A DNA stretch of 64,000 nucleotides from Apostichopus japonicus (GCF_037975245.1 NC_092579.1:5145001-5209000), one strand, 5' to 3'. Positions 1-11,741 are shown, counted from the stretch's first letter. Numbers and translations: made by a program. The notes: generated from the letters alone by a model not told the origin.

Positions 1-26
1 TATATACTCTGTCAACTTGGTCCAAA

Positions 27-1037
27 ATGAAAAGTTTTTACGAAATGGACTTTTGTGTTTTTGGATATAATATTGAAATCGACAAAAGTCGAGAATCGCC
101 GTCGATGAGTTTAACAAGTGAAACAGCGAACTCTCGATTCAAAACATGTCAACAACAAACTCAAGTAGGACACGTGGCAGAAGAACGAAAGTCTCAGGTT
201 GAACCAATCATATTTAATAAAGATGCAAATTCCACGACAGGTGCAGGTTGCACCATGTACACTTACTTCCAAAGGTTAGAAAACACTAAAGACGTAGATG
301 TACTATTGCAAAACATAACCCTCAATACATGGCGGGCAGCTTGGAAAGCAGCAGGATGGAAAACTCGTATTCTAACGGAAGCAGATGCCCTCTCCCATCC
401 CGAATACGAGTTACTTCGAAAGAAATTTGAGACTTTTCCAAGTGTTAATGAAGGCGATTATGAAATTTCTTGTTTTATGCGTTATATAGCTATGGCGAAT
501 ATCGGTGGTGGATGGATGACTGATTTTGACGTCATACCGATTCGTTTCCCAGCATGCACCGAGGAACTATATCATGGGAGTTTTACTATCTACCAGAAAC
601 ATATTCCAGGTATGGTATCAGCGAGCCCCAGTGAGTACATGCGAATCGTTCGTCTCATGGCAGACATTCAATGGCAAGGAGACGATCACTTTACCTTCAA
701 TGGGAGGCCGCACGTCTCTGACATGCACTGTATTTTGAAATTTATCAATCAGGGTTTAGTCAACACAGTGAATGTGATCGTTCCAGCTGACATTTTCTTT
801 ACCAAAGAAAATTTTTGTCATGCGTCAAATTATGACCCATTTACTGGTCAGATAACTCCTCAGTTGTCAACCCTTGCTTGGGCTGTTCACTTTTCTCACC
901 ATTCTGGTCTAATGTTGAAAGATAACATAAATACATTGCCAGAAGACTTAGCTACAAAGTTACAATTAAAAAATAGGGCTAATCTCATGAGGAGTGCTTA
1001 TAGAGTTTTCAGAGAGACATGTCATTATTATGATTGA
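27..1037 (+). CDS. Glycosyltransferase-like protein with DxD motif (GT32-like), intronless
   Basis: An uninterrupted 336-codon ORF. Residues about 95-175 look like the nucleotide-sugar-binding half of a GT-A fold: a Trp-rich stretch at about 102-111 (TWRAAWKAAGW), then a MRYIAMANIGGGWMTDFDVIP segment in which DFD (residues 166-168) would be the metal-binding DxD motif, preceded by the Gly-Gly usual in GT32/'Gly_transf_sug' proteins. Such enzymes transfer a sugar from a nucleotide donor, usually in the Golgi. No N-terminal membrane anchor is visible in the first 60 residues. The ORF begins only 26 bases into the window, so the true 5' end, or an upstream exon carrying an anchor, may lie outside. 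The ATG at 27 is simply the first in frame. Seen: ORF and DxD context. Known: DxD in GT-A enzymes. Inferred: family. Acceptor and donor are not recognisable. Confidence 0.6.
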   Translation: MKSFYEMDFCVFGYNIEIDKSRESPSMSLTSETANSRFKTCQQQTQVGHVAEERKSQVEPIIFNKDANSTTGAGCTMYTYFQRLENTKDVDVLLQNITLNTWRAAWKAAGWKTRILTEADALSHPEYELLRKKFETFPSVNEGDYEISCFMRYIAMANIGGGWMTDFDVIPIRFPACTEELYHGSFTIYQKHIPGMVSASPSEYMRIVRLMADIQWQGDDHFTFNGRPHVSDMHCILKFINQGLVNTVNVIVPADIFFTKENFCHASNYDPFTGQITPQLSTLAWAVHFSHHSGLMLKDNINTLPEDLATKLQLKNRANLMRSAYRVFRETCHYYD

Positions 1038-3286
1038 GCTGTATGACTGTATATTTTAGACATAGTTGCACACCCATTTATTCGAAACTTCAAGTAACAT
1101 GTTCTTGTATCATCAGATATTACCTAATGAGAGTTATTTCCGTTAACTTACGGGTACTTAGGTAATTACGTTTGCTACGGGAAAGGGAAAGTGGTAAAAC
1201 AAAGGAGGGTATAAATATGAACTTGCCTTGTGGTTCATTTAAATTTAGACTGCGAAGCCTTTATCATGAACAGAGTTGTGGATCTTAAAGTATATGGAAA
1301 CCTCGCCCTAGATAGTCGAAAAAGACTGATATTATGGGCTGATCATGTCGTATATACAGACTGATGATTGGTAGAAAGTATGCACACCGATATAAAATTT
1401 GACTATTAATAAGCACATTGCTCCAAAGAGCCAATCACAAAGTGAAGCCAAGACGTTTTCCAAGTAAGCTCCGCCTAGCTGCTTGCGCGCCGAACACTTG
1501 CGTCTAGAAATGAACCTTTTATTATAAATTGTCATTGCTCTAAAATTGTTTAAATTTACATCATGTAAGACACAATTTCTTTTTATAATCGAGGTTAAAA
1601 AGCTTGAGAATGAGATTCTTTCAGTGATGCAAAATTAAAAACATTCCGGGAATGTTTCCGCGGGGCTACAATTGTAAGATACTTCAAGGAGCTAACAGAG
1701 TAAATTAACATTATAAGTGATATGTCACGGACGCAACACCGGCATGATTTCATGGCTAGTCTCAATGTATTAGAGGACTATATATAAGACTACGAGGAAG
1801 ATCAAGTTGTTCAAGTTTCGTGCTTATGATATACCTTGGCTGAGTTTTTATTTTCCACTTGAAAAGTAATTAATCATCTACTGGCAAGATCTTCATATTA
1901 ATTGAAATACTGTTCATTAGTTAATCATCTCACGTCGTTTCCACTAGGCTATATGTCACGTCAAGTTCAATACGATTACACTATTACTTTTGCAAGCTAT
2001 ATAAACAGGATACTGAACACTAATTCCAATGCAGATGAATTGAAATCTAATATTTTCATTTAATATTTAGATGTTACCAAGAAAAAAGGCGACTGTACAG
2101 AAGATTAATGCCAAAGCTTTACGAACAATTTAAATTTTGAAGAAAAAAAAGAAGAAGAAATAAATAAATAATGGGGCAATAATGAGATAACGATTTGGCC
2201 ATTTTGAACCATTCTAATCGGAAGGAATTGGGACTACATGTTAATCAATATTTTTCCAGTTTCAAAGCCGAGCAGCCAGTTTCCAAAATCTTCGTCAGTT
2301 CATTGATTTCTTTGTTTTGTTTTATTCTACGTTTTTATTAAGAGCACCTAGGATTTTCACCTGTGTTTTCTTACTTAAGTTTCAATTTGTTTTGGAGTCA
2401 TGTTATTGTCTTTGTCTCAAGGATACTAAATTCGATAGTAATAAAGACTACCCCATGTAAATTGTTCTGTGTTTCCGTTAAGAGACATTTGCAAGCGAAA
2501 TTGATTGCAGAATCTGGTCGATTTGGTCTGTGCCACCTTTGAGCACAAATATGTCAATGAACAATATTGGGTTTGATCAAAATGTACAATTGTAACCCAA
2601 ATAAACTCAATTTAATGTTCTACTAAACAAAGGCTTCAGTACGAACACAGCCTGTAAACAATAATGCGATCAAGGTTTTGGTACGCGGACAATACAATTC
2701 ATATTCGTAAATTTGCATATTCTTTCAGCATCTAAAAATAGGGTGAATGCTATATTTCAAGTAACAAACAGTAAAAAAATACGCATTCATTTAAAACATT
2801 GTATCTATGAGCATAGTTGTCGTACGGTACCTAAATAAATTTGCAAATTCCACGGAATGATTCGTTATTATAATATTTTTTTCTATTTCTTTAATAACAA
2901 AATAACGTCATAGGAATGTGTTTGCGCGTGTGTTTGTGTGTGCGGTGATAAAGAGAAGTGGAGGGCGAAAGGGTGCCAGTTTCTTTTTCTGAAAAAAGGT
3001 CCATAATCAAGTTTAAATCTTGGCTTATCCATTGTTATTGATTTTACTGGGTGATTTTGTTTTTTATGTGCAGTGCGATCATTGTCAGCCTGATCAACTC
3101 ATACAGCTTTACTGATTTTCCTTGCTCTTATTATATCACTAATTATGGTAACAATAATCATATCCGATGCAGGAGAAGATTTCCTCCAGAACACGGATGA
3201 ATGATACAATTATAATAAATATAATATATGATAACGAACGAACGAAAATATAACGAAAAGGTACTGAACGTTGTTTTTCAAAAGTA

Positions 3287-3288
<2 letters not shown>
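1038..3288. other. Non-coding stretch after the glycosyltransferase ORF
   Basis: AT-rich sequence with no convincing exon or RNA gene on either strand. The longest open frames are short and show no family resemblance. I see no clear polyadenylation signal close behind the preceding ORF. Confidence 0.5.
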
Positions 3289-3347
<59 letters not shown>

Positions 3348-3487
3348 TACATATATGCATATATATATATTTATTTATTTATTTATTATATTTATTTATT
3401 ATTATTTACATATATATATTATATATATATTATTATTTACATATATATATATTTATTTATTTATTATATTTATTTATTTATTTATTA

Positions 3488-3548
<61 letters not shown>
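3289..3548. repeat. Compound AT microsatellite (TA)n with TTTA/TTA variants
   Basis: About 50 bp of nearly pure TA dinucleotides begin near 3289. They are followed by interspersed TTTA, TTA and ATACAT variants and a second TA run from about 3487. Low-complexity Tyr/Ile 'proteins' on both strands here are translations of the repeat, not genes. Confidence 0.9.
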
Positions 3549-3552
<4 letters not shown>

Positions 3553-5699
3553 TTATAGGCTATAACCGTTTCAACGCCATTTTTCAATTCTACCACACTA
3601 ATCACTTGTCATAAATTAAAAACTTTCTCGTGGAGGTTACAAGGACTTCATTGTTAAGTGATTCATCACGATTTCATTTACAAAATAAGTATATCCCGTC
3701 CTGCAAGTTCCCAGCCAGTCAGTTCCATGAATCCTTTTGCCCGTTAAACACGCATTTGACGAACCTATCACTGGACTCGGCCACCCACAATTTGCCACTC
3801 AACGCTGTGACAGAAATTTGACAACCTTTGACGACCTTTGAAGTCCTTCGCAAATGACTAATTTAGAGATAAATACTAACCATAATTGCCGTAACAAAGA
3901 ACTGACCGTTTCTCTTTTCGGCAACTTCTTCTATGACCTTTTGAGAATTATTCATGCTTCAATATTTTACACAATATAGTAAAAAATAGTACAAAAATTA
4001 ATTTTATCGTGCGAAAGATATTTCTTGAATTTGTCATTAGAGGATTGTACCACTAACAATAACCAGGTCACAATTCTTAACACCTCACTGCCAACTAATA
4101 CAGGTTTCGTGCAACGCTCGTCACTCCCAAGACCCCTTTGAGAGCATCGATAGAAGTTTTCAACTGATTGGCTGATGTCCTACCCACCATATGATGATTG
4201 GTGGCATGGGGGTTGAGCTATCACGGCATATTCAATTTACTCCAAAGCAACCGCTACGATTTTGAGCTATAAGAGGTTAAACTTTTGCATAGTGCTCCCC
4301 CAACTTTACCTGACAGATCTCGCTCTGGAACTTTCTTGTTTCATCCAGGGTTTTCTAAAATGACTTAAATCACTTTCAATCCTCCATATTTTAGACCATC
4401 AGTAGTTATTTTAGCCTCTTTGACATTCAAGCAAACTAAAATAATAATGAAAGGCGAAAAAAGGCACTTCAGCAGGCCAATTGAGGACAATTTTTCGAAT
4501 GTTAACCCTTCATGCGAACCACGTGCACTCCTACCTACATATCTGTGGCGATAAGACTTTCGCCAACATCAAATATGATATAATATAATAAATATATGTT
4601 TATACGATATATATCTATATACACACATTACCACCCATCTGTCAGAACATTCATCATCACCGTCCCTCAATGGGACTTTGCATCCCTGAAGGAAGATAAG
4701 TCTCAAGCTGAAAGCTTTAGTCCACCTCGCCTGTTACCAATCTTCCAACTATTGTCTTCCATACTTTCTAAAACACAAACTACGTGAGGAGGTATAACAC
4801 TGGTTGTTATAAAAAACACGCTGTCAAATATTGCCACATTACCACCGGGACCAATGTTACTATATAACTAAAATGTTATGTATGTGCGTATGCGTGTATG
4901 TGTGTATGTATGTATGAATGTATGTATGTATGTGTGTATGCAGTCAGTCTCTTACATTCATATTTAACGTCCTGATTATGAATTTTCAATTGCCAACAAC
5001 TCTGTAACTTCCGGAATGATCAAAAATTCCAAATCTACAGTGTCTGGGTAGTTGAAAAATTTCGAAAACGGGGAATCCTGGAAATGAACAAGGATTGACT
5101 GTTTTTTGTGTTTTTGTTGCGATTTTTAAACGTAGGCTAGGTGACACCGATAACCCGTGTCACCTACATAATTTCCCTCTTCACAAAGAACGTATAATAT
5201 AATGCAGTTGAATATGTAAATCACATTGCTGGGATTACAAGAGAGGGAAGGGGACAAAGGGGTCATAAACAAAAGTCAGAATTGGGAATTTTAACCATGT
5301 AATGCCACTGAGCTAGGGTAATTTGGGGGCATGTTTGACGAGGTTTTGCCTCAAATGAAATTACCTGCCGTGATGGAAACAGGTGTGGGAAGTCTGGAGG
5401 GAGTACCTTAAAAGATATTGTTCTATAGAATGATCATCTTTGAATATAGCAAATCTTGTTCGATTTTGCAGCACATATAAGGGATTTGATGAGTGGTTTG
5501 TAACTGGTCACAAACGAAATGCATGTCTTAGGAAGTTTTGGACCCTTTACTCGACACTATTCCTTCAGTATATATACACGTTCTACACATTTTGGAGAAC
5601 CCTAAATAATAGTCAGGCGCAATGCTTGGCAATCCATTAAAAGAGCTCTCTCCCTTCCTAATATCCACTCTCCTGAATGAGAAGTCCAAAGTAACTGAA
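3549..5699. other. Intergenic sequence without recognised genes
   Basis: No exon, RNA gene or intact mobile element recognised. A short TATG/TGTA-rich microsatellite lies near 4877-4940. Short open frames here have no family features. Confidence 0.45.
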
Positions 5700-5880
5700 A
5701 ACAACGGCCAAAATCTTCTTAATTGTTGTCAATTTCTATCCCAATCTGACTCCTCTTCGCCATATTACTGAAAACCATTGTCTTCAAAGAGCCATTCCTG
5801 ACAAGCCAACCATTGCCTTCAGACGCCCAAATAAGCTGCGGGACTTATTGTACCACCTTAACTTAATCTCCTCCCCGTCC
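5700..5880 (+). mobile_element. Decayed retroelement coding fragment (Penelope-like?)
   Basis: One plus-strand frame at about 5775-5860 reads ...RAIPDKPTIAFRRPNKLRDLL. The phrase 'AxRRPxNLRDLL' is familiar from the C-terminal region of Penelope-like reverse transcriptases. The frame is not open over a useful length and no GIY-YIG domain can be seen, so this is a dead fragment. Family assignment is from motif memory and is weak. Confidence 0.35.
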
Positions 5881-5884
5881 ATAA

Positions 5885-6560
5885 TTGGGTTACACTTATC
5901 CTAGTCATATTAATAAGCTCTATATTCTTCAAAAGAAAGTGTTGGGTGCAATTTATGATGTTCCTTACAATAGTCACTCGTACAACCTCTTCTGTGACAG
6001 TAAACTCTTAACCATATTTAAATTAGTCAACTACTACACCTTAATTTTGTACATAACTTTTTTCACGAGAAGTAGCTTCTCCTATTTTTTTGTATCAAAT
6101 AATTGTTTCATGCTTACAATACTTTCCTTCCCCATTATTCTCTTGCAAGTAGTCAACATTTTGTCAAATACTCTGCTATTTCCTTTTGGTATTCCGTTCC
6201 AACTGCATTGCATTCAATTAATAATTTATCCTCATTCAAACGTAATTTAAAGCGTTACCTTCTTTCGAATAGAATTTTCTGATTTAGTCTAAAATTCGGG
6301 CCACGTTTGGTTTAAGTTTTTTTTCTTCTTCCCCCACACTTTTTCTTATTATTAATATTATTCATTTTCTTGTAACTTTTTTTGTTGTTGTCTTACTTTG
6401 TACCTTTGTTATACTTTGTCAGTTTGTATTTTGGGGATACCTCACTTATAAGTTCCTATGAACTTTTCGAGGATCCCCACAACCATATACTTTGTATGTA
6501 TATACTTGAATTATGTAAAATGTTGATTACGTTGATGGTTGAAATATAGTTGAACAAACA
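5885..6560 (+). mobile_element. Truncated non-LTR retrotransposon (LINE) 3' end, frameshifted
   Basis: The frame from 5885 carries INKLYILQKKVLGAIYDVPYNSH, typical of the region after the reverse transcriptase in CR1/L2/RTE-type LINEs, where an 'LxxLQKRAIRxI...' segment is followed by '...HTxPLF'. Farther on, in a different frame at about 6190-6276, the characteristic 'W(N/Y)S(L/V)P' ending appears, with SSFKRNLKRYLL and a stop. At least one frameshift therefore separates the two parts. A short 3' untranslated tail follows. The element is 5'-truncated and inactive. Confidence 0.6.
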
Positions 6561-7360
6561 ATTGTACTCGAGTCATATGCGCTCTTCTCTCCAGGTGCGT
6601 TGTCTGCAAGGTCCATAGTTCACACCACCTAACACACAATTTCTACGCAACCGACCTCGATACAGTTGGCAATACGCAGGGACCATTTTTTTCAGTTCAA
6701 TACCTATACTTCTCCTTCGTTGTGTCGATTTTAACTTTTCATCCTTCATTTGTCCAATGCCTGCCATGTCAGTCTGTGTCTGTTAATGTGTCCATCTTTG
6801 TCTCCTACTGTGTTCTTAGGCTCGTTTCTGTTAAACTCCAAAGTTTAGTCTAAACTAGATCCTTTTATATGATCGAAACGACACCCCATTCTAACTGTTA
6901 CCTTTACACGTATACAGGCTTTTTACAGTAAATAAGCAGTTGGCTCACTTGATCTCTCTCCTCTTTTACGCCTCACTATAAGAGCTATTTGTTAAACGCA
7001 ATATGAAAATTTAGTTTTTACTTAGATGTCTGATATTTGTATTTCTATCTTTTTACCGTCATTTTTGTGCTTTTGGATGTTACTGATTTTCTATTGCATA
7101 ATATTGTATATGTATTTTGTATTGAGTGCTCCTCTGGTAACTTCAGTGCTTCTGCACTTGAGCAGGACTACCCTCATTGAAGAGGACAATAACCAAAAAA
7201 ATTAAAAAAGACTGTTTTGCAGTTAATCCGTTCTACGTTTAGAACTAGCCATTGAAATTTACGTTATGTAGGTTTGTTATTCGGTTTATGCAAGTTACTT
7301 GTTGTTTGTCTAAGCGTGTACATGTTTGTATGTACATGTTGTGTATCTACTAACGGGTGT
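6561..7360. other. Non-coding interval, possibly another LINE tail
   Basis: No gene recognised. An A-rich run after 'gaggacaataacc' at about 7180-7210 looks like the poly(A)-like end of another retrosequence, but no coding part is visible. Confidence 0.35.
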
Positions 7361-7399
7361 TCACAAACACAAGCTTTCAGTGGCTTTTCAGTGAATCTG

Positions 7400-7409
7400 C
7401 TCAACGATC
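7400..7409. repeat. Left 10 bp target-site duplication (ctcaacgatc)
   Basis: Exactly matches 10377-10386 on the other side of the foldback element. The same decamer occurs once, uninterrupted, in each intact 275 bp unit (10652-10661 and 10927-10936). Confidence 0.9.
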
Positions 7410-10376
7410 GGCCAGGTCGATAACGCGGAAACGAGGAAACCGCGGAAATCGAGAAACCGGGTTCGATATCAACGGTTTCCGCGGTTTCCGCGTTATCGAC
7501 CTTGCTATATAGCAAGGTCGAAAACGCGGAAACCGCGGAAACGAGAGGAATTTGTCAAGGGAGGGTGACAAAGTCTTTTGGGCGCATTTCAGCCTATATT
7601 CGCCAGGAAGGGGTGCGGGTTTAAAGCTATTTCAGTAAATGTAGGTCGAACACGCGGAAATCGTACTAAGCAATGGATGAGTTAGATTATTTTGTCAAGG
7701 GAGGGTGAAGAAGTTTTTTGAGCGCATTTCAGCCAATATGCGCCAGGAGGCGGTCGGAAAGGGCTAAGGTTTTTTTTTACTAAATGCAGGTCGAAAACGC
7801 GGAAATGTTTTTGTACACAATGAATTGCGTAACTAGAGGATTTGTCAAGGGAGGGTAAAGAGTTTTCGGCTCATTTCAGTCAATACGCGCCAGGAAGGTG
7901 ATTGGGTTGTAGGCCTTTTCCCTAAATGCAGGTCGAAAACGCGGAAATGTTTTTAACAAAGGCGGAACTAGAGGAGTTTGCCAAGAGAGGGAAATGAAGT
8001 GTTTTGGCCGGCGCATTTCAGCCAATATGCGCCAGCAAAAGTGTGGGGAGGTGGGATTGAGGCTTTTTCACTACATACAGGTCGAAAACGCGGAAATATT
8101 TTGTTTAAATGGCGAAACTAGAGGATTTTGTCACGGAATGCACGGTGAAGATGTTTTCTGAGCGCATTTCAGCCAGTATGAGCCAGGAGGGCGTGCGGGA
8201 GGGGGGGGCAGGCCTTTTCCCCTACTAAATGGAGGTCGAAACGCGGAAATGGTTTAACAAAGGCGGAACTAGAGGAGTTTGATAAGGGACGGAGAAGAAG
8301 TGTTTTGGCAGGCGCATTTCAGCAAATATGTGCCAGGAAGGGGTTGGGGAGGTGGCATAAGGCTTTTTCACTAAATACAGGTCGAAAACGCGGAAAGGTT
8401 TTTTTTTACAATGGCGAAACTAGAGAATTTTGTCACGGCAGGCACGGTGAAGATGTTTTCTGGGCGCATTTCAGCCAATATGCGTCAGGAGGGGGAGCGG
8501 GAGGAGTGATTTTTTTTACTTAATGCAGGTCGAAAACGCGGAAATGTTTTTTTTTTTACAATGGCGAAACTAGATGATTTGTCAAGGGAGGGTGAAAAAG
8601 TGTTTTAGGTGCATTTCAGCTGTAATTCGCCAAGAAGGGATTGGGGTAGAAGATTTTATTTCACTAAATCCCGGTCGAAAACGCGGAAATGTATTCTTCT
8701 CATAAACGATCAAAAGCTCCTTTGCCGTCCCCTAGCTGTGAAAATCCTCTAGTCCGCCATTGTACATACGCACGTACTTTATATATACCGACAGGGTGGC
8801 CCAAGAGGGGGAGGGGGAAGCGGGGTAACAGTCCCAAAAAAAAAATGACAAACGCCTACAGTGGAATTGCGACCTTCCTTACCGGTTTCGAACCTCTGGA
8901 CATACAATCAGCGTCCATAGCCTAGTGGTTAGGGTGTCCGCGTACAGAGCGGAAGGCCCGTGGTTCGAATCCCGGTGGAGGCTGAAAGTTTTTTCACTGT
9001 TCTTGATATTCCAACTCATTACGATTTTCATTTATATATATATATATATATATATATGTATACATTTAATATTACAACGTGCACACAATTGTTTTTTTTT
9101 TATCTTTTTCTGCCTGTATTTAGTGAAAAAGAGCTTCAAACCCAAACCCTTCTTGGCGCATGCTGGCCGAAATGCGCCCAAAACATTTCTTTACTTTTCC
9201 TGCATGCATTTAGAGAATTTCCGTCATTGTTAAAAAAAAACGCGTTTACGACATGCCTTTAGTGAAAAGACCTCAACCTCACCCCTTCCTGGCGCCTATT
9301 GGCTAAAATGCGCCCAAAACACTTTTTAGTTTCGCCAAATGTTGTGAAAAAAATACATTTCCGCGTTTTCGACCTACACTAACTGATAAAAGTCTCATAC
9401 CCCCACTCCATCTTTGCACATATCGGCAAACAGGTTTTCCGCGTTTTCGACCTGCATTTAGTGAAAAAGCCTCAACATCCCTCCTCACCCCCTTCCTGGC
9501 ACTTTGGCTGAAATGCGCCAGCCAAAAACACTCCTTTTCCCTCCCTGAGCAAACTCCTCTAGTTCCGCCTTTGTTAAAAACATTTCCGCGTTTTCGACCT
9601 CCATTTAGTAAAAACAGCCTACACCCCCTCACCTTCCTGGCGCATATTGACTGAAATGCGCCGAAAACTCTTAACCCTCCCTGGAACAAATCCTATAGTT
9701 TCGCAATTGTAAAAAACAATTCCGCGTTTTCGACCGGCATTTAGTGAAATAAAATCTTCTACCCCCACCCTTCTTGGCGGATTACAGCTGAAATGCACCT
9801 AAAAAACTTTTCACCTTCCCTTGACAAATCATCTAGTTTCGCCATTTAAAAAAAAAAAACATTTCCGCGTTTTCGACATGCAGTTAGGGAAAAAGCCTAC
9901 AACCCCATCACCTCCCTGGCGCATATTGACCCTTCCCATGACCAAATCCTCTAGTTTCGCAATTCATTGTGTAAAAAACAACATTTCCGCGTTTTCGACC
10001 TGCATTTAGTAAAAAAAAACCTAAGCCCTTCCCACCCTCCTGGCGCATACTGGGTGAAATGCGCTCAAAAAAACTTCTTCACCCTCCCTTGACAAAATAA
10101 TCTAACTCATCCATTGTATGTACGATTTCCGCGTTTTCGACCTACATTTAGTGAGAAAGCTTTAAACCCGCACCCCTTTTTGGCGAATATAGGCTGAAAT
10201 TCGCCCAAAAGACTTCGTCACCCTCCATTGACAAATTCCTCTCGTTTCCACGGTTTCCGCGTTTTCGACCTTGCTATATAGCAAGGTCGATAACGCGGAA
10301 ATCGCGGAAACCGTTGATATCGAACCCGGTTTCTCGATTTCCGCGGTTTCCGCGTTTCCGCGTTATCGACCTGGCC
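7410..10376. mobile_element. Non-autonomous foldback DNA transposon with tandem-repeat inverted arms
   Basis: The element is 2,967 bp. Its termini are perfect inverted repeats starting ggccaggtcgataacgcgga. The outer ~130 bp of each end match almost throughout and contain nested palindromes (accttgctatatagcaaggt; runs of ggaaac/gtttcc). Inside the left arm, a diverged 128-154 bp monomer (landmark aggtcgaaaacgcggaaa at 7515, 7643, 7788, 7930, 8079, 8233, 8379, 8527, ~8670) repeats about nine times. The right arm (about 9115-10260) carries about eight copies in inverse orientation. The unique centre, about 8700-9115, holds a tRNA-like sequence and a TA run. No transposase ORF is present. Long modular inverted arms with 9-10 bp duplications resemble foldback elements (Drosophila FB, sea urchin TU) and some Mutator-like elements. 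Superfamily is not certain. Confidence 0.85.
8911..8983 (+). tRNA. tRNA-like sequence / SINE head (anticodon position reads ACA)
   Basis: Box A (tagcctagtgg) and box B (ggttcgaatcc) match the RNA polymerase III internal promoter consensus. Acceptor stem 8911-8917 with 8976-8982 pairs in 6 of 7 positions. The D stem is 4 bp with wobble pairs. The anticodon stem 8937-8941/8949-8953 is perfect, with loop gtacaga. The T stem pairs in only about 3 of 5 positions. Anticodon ACA is not normal for any eukaryotic tRNA. I therefore read this as a tRNA pseudogene or the head of a tRNA-derived SINE, sitting in the central spacer of the foldback element. Confidence 0.5.
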
Positions 10377-10386
10377 CTCAACGATC
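10377..10386. repeat. Right 10 bp target-site duplication (ctcaacgatc)
   Basis: Identical to 7400-7409. It abuts the last base of the inverted terminus (...tcgacctggcc). Confidence 0.9.
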
Positions 10387-11163
10387 CGCATGCCTTTCTT
10401 TGTACTATTACCGTACGGTATGTATACATATATATACGTGTATACACGTATGTATACGTGACTACAGTCACGTAGTCTTTTTTATACCGCTGTGTATCTG
10501 TTATAATGGTTGAAATAAAGAACACTTTAAAAGAATACCATGGTTACAACGGGAAAAGCCGTTCGCGGGATAGTCCCTTAAGTTTAGAACAGAAAGATAA
10601 ACACCTGTTTAGTCACAAACACAAGCTTTCAGTGGCTTTTCAGTGAATCTGCTCAACGATCCGCATGCCTTTCTTAGTACTATTACCGTACGGTATGTAT
10701 ACATATATATACGTGTATACACGTATGTATACGTGACTACAGTCACGTAGTCTTTTTTATACCGCTGTGTATCTGTTATAATGGTTGAAATAAAGAACAC
10801 TTTAAAAGAATACCATGGTTACAACGGGAAAAGCCGTTCGCGGGATAGTCCCTTAAGTTTAGAACAGAAAGATAAACACCTGTTTAGTCACAAACACAAG
10901 CTTTCAGTGGCTTTTCAGTGAATCTGCTCAACGATCCGCATGCCTTTCTTAGTACTATTACCGTACGGTATGTATACATATATATACGTGTATACACGTA
11001 TGTATACGTGACTACAGTCACGTAGTCTTTTTTATACCGCTGTGTATCTGTTATAATGGTTGAAATAAAGAACACTTTAAAAGAATACCATGGTTACAAC
11101 GGGAAAAGCCGTTCGCGGGATAGTCCCTTAAGTTTAGAACAGAAAGATAAACACCTGTTTAGT

Positions 11164-11741
11164 CGGTGCTTTACACAGCATATGATACCGTTGGAAAGAA
11201 TAACGAACCTATTCAAAATGAACATCAATTATATTTGAATACAAAAGATCTGTCAGAGAGGATTGAAAGAAGGACGCCAATGAGTTATTGTGGCACCCTA
11301 ACCGCGCATCGGATATGCCCCGCAAGACAACCATGCAGCTAACCATAAATAAGGTACTATAAAGGCAGGCGTTATCTTTCTGTATTTATTCTTCATTTTG
11401 TGTGTACTTGTGTGGTCAGATGGTGAAACAGGATAAATAATACGTTGTAATACTAAGGCGTAACGAAACTAATCACTAAGCTAAATACGATAAAGATTGT
11501 ACTTAGAACAGTGACATGCAGCTATATTATAACAATGCCGTAGTGTCAATGTGTAGTATGTGTTCCTTTACTTATTTTAGTGGATATGCACTGGGGAAAT
11601 TTAGCGGAACTCGTCCTGTCCTAGGTTTACATTCTACACTCACATCATGTTTATAAATGACGATTTCAAGAGCTCCTCCATACTTGCTAATGAGACAAAA
11701 CTATGAGGGCCAAACCTTTATCATAAGAAACGATATAAGTA
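11164..11741. other. Non-coding interval after the 275 bp array
   Basis: No exon or RNA gene recognised. AT-rich single-copy-looking sequence up to the MITE-like terminus at 11742. Confidence 0.4.

Larger units (their letters stand above)
7361..11163. repeat. Three tandem 275 bp units, first unit split by a transposon
   Basis: Unit 2 (10614-10888) and unit 3 (10889-11163) are almost identical, with landmark spacing of exactly 275 bp. Unit 1 starts at about 7361 (cacaaacacaagctttcag), is interrupted after 7409, and resumes at 10387-10613. Each unit carries short palindromes (e.g. cgtgactacagtcacg) and a ttgaaataaagaac segment. Unit 1 differs slightly (ctttctttgtac instead of ctttcttagtac). 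The short ORFs repeated in this array are products of the duplication, not separate genes. Confidence 0.9.

Noticed and set aside
3139-3558. Tyr/Ile-rich ORFs on both strands
   Set aside because: Low-complexity translations of the AT microsatellite.
8911-8983. Functional tRNA gene
   Set aside because: Anticodon ACA and a poorly paired T stem. It lies inside a non-autonomous transposon.
7400-10386. CRISPR-like array (regular repeats with spacers)
   Set aside because: The monomers are about 145 bp, diverged and inverted between arms. The genome is eukaryotic; it is a foldback transposon.
10274-11075. Repeated small minus-strand ORFs (same 40-residue start)
   Set aside because: Identical because they sit in the 275 bp tandem units. 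No splice or coding signature.
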